DNA of 64,000 nucleotides from Sphingobacterium lumbrici (GTDB lineage Bacteria > Bacteroidota > Bacteroidia > Sphingobacteriales > Sphingobacteriaceae): contig NZ_SRZY01000002.1 of NCBI RefSeq assembly GCF_006476045.1, positions 18,771 to 82,770 on the forward strand. The letters are read 5' to 3'. This document shows, in pieces, positions 62,036-64,000 of this stretch. A program made the translations under genes and the position numbers. Numbering within the stretch: the first letter of the stretch is position 1; each line of letters begins with the position of its first letter. A model generated the notes under the pieces. That model had not been told where the DNA came from, made no database searches, and saw only the letters and a program-made list of their open reading frames with translations.

Positions 62036-63556
62036 ATGAAAGTGCTTTCTGCTACACAAATGAGACAAATGGATACACTTACCTTGCAGACAGAAGGAAT
62101 AGCCTCTATTGATCTTATGGAACGGGCATCGCAAGCACTGTTCGCACAATTAAAAAAGGATTTTGATCTAGTGAACACCCCAATCGTTATTTTTTGTGGC
62201 CCGGGTAATAATGGTGGGGATGGCCTTGCACTGGCGCGATTACTTCACGATGCGGGGTATCACGCTTTCATATATCTGCTTACACACCACAATTATTCTT
62301 CTGACAATATTATCAATCAAAAGCGTTTGCTCAATAAGGGTATTCCATTTGAAAAAATTGACCTCACATCCGTAATAAATATATCGGCTAGTGTACTTAT
62401 TATTGATGCCTTTTTTGGGTATGGTACATCAAAACCGTTGTCTTCAGAGTGGGGGAAAATTATCGATCATATCAATAGCCAGTCAAATACTATCGTAGCG
62501 ATTGATGTGCCCTCCGGTCTGATATCAGATGCACATATCGGTCAACATAATCCCATAATTAAAGCGGATTATACCTACACATTTCAGTCTCCCAAATTAT
62601 GTTTATTACTTCCTGAAAATGCACCCTATACCGGAGAAGTAATCGTCTTAGATATCGCATTAGATCAATTAGCCCTTAAAGAGTTAGACACTCAGTATTA
62701 TTATACACTCCTTGAGGACATAACGGGTGTCATCCCTAAATTCAATAGATTTGCCCACAAAGGCACCTTTGGACATGCTTTCATTGCAGGAGGCAGCTTT
62801 GGAAAAATCGGTGCTATTGTTTTAAGTTGTAAAGCAGCCTTAAAGACAGGCTGTGGTTTAGTGAGCAGCTATATCCCAACATGCGGTTACACGATACTTC
62901 AAAGTAGCTTTCCCGAAGCCATGACCATCACAGATAAGGACACAAATAGCCTGTCAACAGTTCCTGAATATCTTCTTTCCTATTCATCTATTGCGATAGG
63001 TATGGGTATGGGCACAGATAAAAAAGCACAACAATCTTTGTTTTTACTACTAAGAAAATTATCAAAACAAAAAAACACTACGCCTTTGATAGTCGATGCT
63101 GATGCCCTCAATATTCTCGCTATGCATCAGGAATGGCTAAATCTGTTACCTCTTTTTAGTATTCTTACTCCTCATCCGAAAGAGCTTGAACGTTTGATAG
63201 GCTCGTGGGAACATGATTTGGAGAAACTGCAAAAGGTACTTACCTTCTCTAATACATATAAAGTGATTACCATTATTAAAGGTGCTAATACGGCTGTCGT
63301 CTTTCCTAATGGTGAGATTCATTTTAATTCTACGGGAAATTGGGGAATGGCTACGGCAGGTAGCGGGGATGTGTTGAGTGGTATGCTTGCTTCGTTATTA
63401 GCTCAGAGATTTTCGCCTCAAGATGCAGCCCGAGTAGGTGTCTTTCTACATGGACTAGCTTCAGATTTAGCAATACGGACAATACATCCCAAAAGTCTTA
63501 TTGCCTCTGATATTATTGAACATATTTCTTCGGCATGGAATATAGTAGCCCCTTGA
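62036..63556 (+). CDS. nnr: Bifunctional NAD(P)H-hydrate epimerase / ADP-dependent dehydratase
   Basis: 506 residues. Residues 1-215 are the YjeF_N epimerase (MRQMDTLTLQTEGIASIDLMERAS, IFCGPGNNGGDGLALARLL, DVPSGLISDAHIG). Residues 225-500 are the carbohydrate-kinase-like dehydratase (KFNRFAHKGTFGHAFIAGGSFGKIGAIVLS, VDADALNILA, LTPHPKELERLIG, NWGMATAGSGDVLSGMLASLLAQ). It repairs hydrated NADH and NADPH. Single gene. It stands in the same region as nadK but with its own transcript. Confidence 0.96.
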   Translation: MKVLSATQMRQMDTLTLQTEGIASIDLMERASQALFAQLKKDFDLVNTPIVIFCGPGNNGGDGLALARLLHDAGYHAFIYLLTHHNYSSDNIINQKRLLNKGIPFEKIDLTSVINISASVLIIDAFFGYGTSKPLSSEWGKIIDHINSQSNTIVAIDVPSGLISDAHIGQHNPIIKADYTYTFQSPKLCLLLPENAPYTGEVIVLDIALDQLALKELDTQYYYTLLEDITGVIPKFNRFAHKGTFGHAFIAGGSFGKIGAIVLSCKAALKTGCGLVSSYIPTCGYTILQSSFPEAMTITDKDTNSLSTVPEYLLSYSSIAIGMGMGTDKKAQQSLFLLLRKLSKQKNTTPLIVDADALNILAMHQEWLNLLPLFSILTPHPKELERLIGSWEHDLEKLQKVLTFSNTYKVITIIKGANTAVVFPNGEIHFNSTGNWGMATAGSGDVLSGMLASLLAQRFSPQDAARVGVFLHGLASDLAIRTIHPKSLIASDIIEHISSAWNIVAP

Positions 63557-63648
63557 AGTAAATAATACCCCAATTAAATTACAATACTTTAATTTTCAAA
63601 TGAACCGGGAATAAGGCTTTCGGCTAAATTCTTTATTAACTATCCAGC

Positions 63649-63803
63649 ATGGTCTATGGTTACTCCAAGCCATGTGCGAAATGAAAGAAGAAAGGCTTAA
63701 AACGGATACCGGGCAAAAAAGTGACATCAAAAAAACAGGCTGTTGCTATTGCTTTTTCTCCGGCGAAAAAGCAGGAGTAAAAGTTCCCAAGAAAAAATCC
63801 TGA
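63649..63803 (+). pseudogene. Broken DUF6496-type gene
   Basis: Three frames together read like a DUF6496 protein (small basic protein of about 55-60 residues). An N-terminal piece with YSK, then MKEERLK in another frame, then GKKVTSKKQAVAIAFSPAKK in a third, and finally AGVKVPKKKS before TGA at 63801-63803. The expected family order is KLKSG-GKKVxxRKQAIAIGLSEAR-GAKVPKK. At least two single-base shifts break the frame. Recognition is from memory of the family motif. Confidence 0.55.
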
Positions 63804-63889
63804 CGAAAAGAAGATTTCTGCAGGATTTAAATATACATTATAAACTAATTTATTGAAAATTATCAGTTTATAAGTATGCGCCCGATGAA

Positions 63890-64000
63890 CTACATATTTG
63901 ATTGCTCGATACTTTTCTTATAGTTCTGCGGATAGAGATCCTTTAATTTTTTATGGTTGATCGACATGATATTTTGTAGGGTATGTTTTAGCCACTGAAA
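63890..64000 (-). CDS. C-terminal end of a probable IS66-type transposase (partial)
   Basis: A minus-strand frame enters from the right edge and ends at a TAG at 63892-63890, giving 36 residues: FQWLKHTLQNIM, SINHKKLKDLYPQNYKK, SIEQSNM. This resembles the IS66 transposase end (yxWLkdvLxri ... nkldeLLPxnwk). Only the tail is in the window, so the identification is tentative and it is not known whether the element is complete. Confidence 0.45.
   Translation of the reverse strand, partial: FQWLKHTLQNIMSINHKKLKDLYPQNYKKSIEQSNM

Overview
The window looks like chromosomal DNA of a Bacteroidota bacterium, most likely of the Sphingobacteriales/Sphingobacteriaceae. The reasons are type IX secretion (T9SS) genes, a protein with a T9SS type B C-terminal sorting domain, Bacteroidota promoters (TTG, 20-21 nt, TAnnTTTG) upstream of many genes, the gene order porG-uppS-bamA-skp-skp, a DUF4290 gene beside murA, and a fused DAHP synthase/chorismate mutase. 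The genus call is an inference. No rRNA, tRNA, CRISPR array, intact IS or prophage was seen.

Layout. 1-6.6 kb: end of an unknown gene, then a minus-strand tetR-tolC-MFP-RND efflux operon. 6.8-10.4 kb: an NrtR-like regulator with a broken Nudix box, divergent from pfkA, a BadF/BadG-type kinase and gapA. 10.5-17.7 kb: a large T9SS cargo protein, queE, an 880-bp repeat-rich spacer, and a PorE-like TPR/PD40/OmpA protein. 17.7-22 kb: Gfo/Idh/MocA dehydrogenase, DUF819 membrane protein, M1 peptidase. 22.1-27.9 kb: the elongation cluster mreB-mreC-mreD-mrdA-rodA. 27.9-30.3 kb: nucleoside phosphorylase, YigZ/IMPACT protein, DMT transporter (minus). 30.3-36.2 kb: aromatic amino acid genes pheA, DAHPS-CM, aroA, aroC, and a ROK protein. 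36.2-40.8 kb: fused 2-oxoacid dehydrogenase E1, an unknown protein, a DUF1080 protein, a Nudix hydrolase. 41-48.7 kb (minus): a 42-aa membrane protein, rlmH, YceI lipoprotein, murA, DUF4290, uvrD/pcrA, dnaB. 49.1-52.4 kb (plus): ubiE/menG, porT, SDR, yqeY, and a broken elaA-type acetyltransferase. 52.4-54.2 kb (minus): a glsB/glsA-like lipid acyltransferase pair. 54.4-63.6 kb (plus): CBS protein, nadK, porG, uppS, bamA, two skp genes, nnr. The right edge holds a broken DUF6496 gene and what is probably the end of an IS66-type transposase.

The most interesting element is directly upstream of pheA. A near-consensus promoter (30644-30675) precedes a 17-codon reading frame, MNNATTYTFFYFFYYPR, with Phe and Tyr at seven of eight consecutive codons near its end. 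It is followed by a possible antiterminator segment and a strong intrinsic terminator that ends 18 nt before the pheA start. This has the design of a ribosome-mediated Phe/Tyr transcription attenuator. It would control pheA, DAHP synthase/chorismate mutase and aroA.

Other points: MurA has Asp in place of the catalytic Cys targeted by fosfomycin. The NrtR-like regulator has lost Nudix catalytic residues and faces a glycolytic operon with three palindromes between them. A dispersed intergenic repeat family and a duplicated promoter cassette are present. Two gene remnants (elaA-type, DUF6496) are readable only by joining frames. T9SS parts are scattered (PorT, PorG, PorE-like, one cargo protein).
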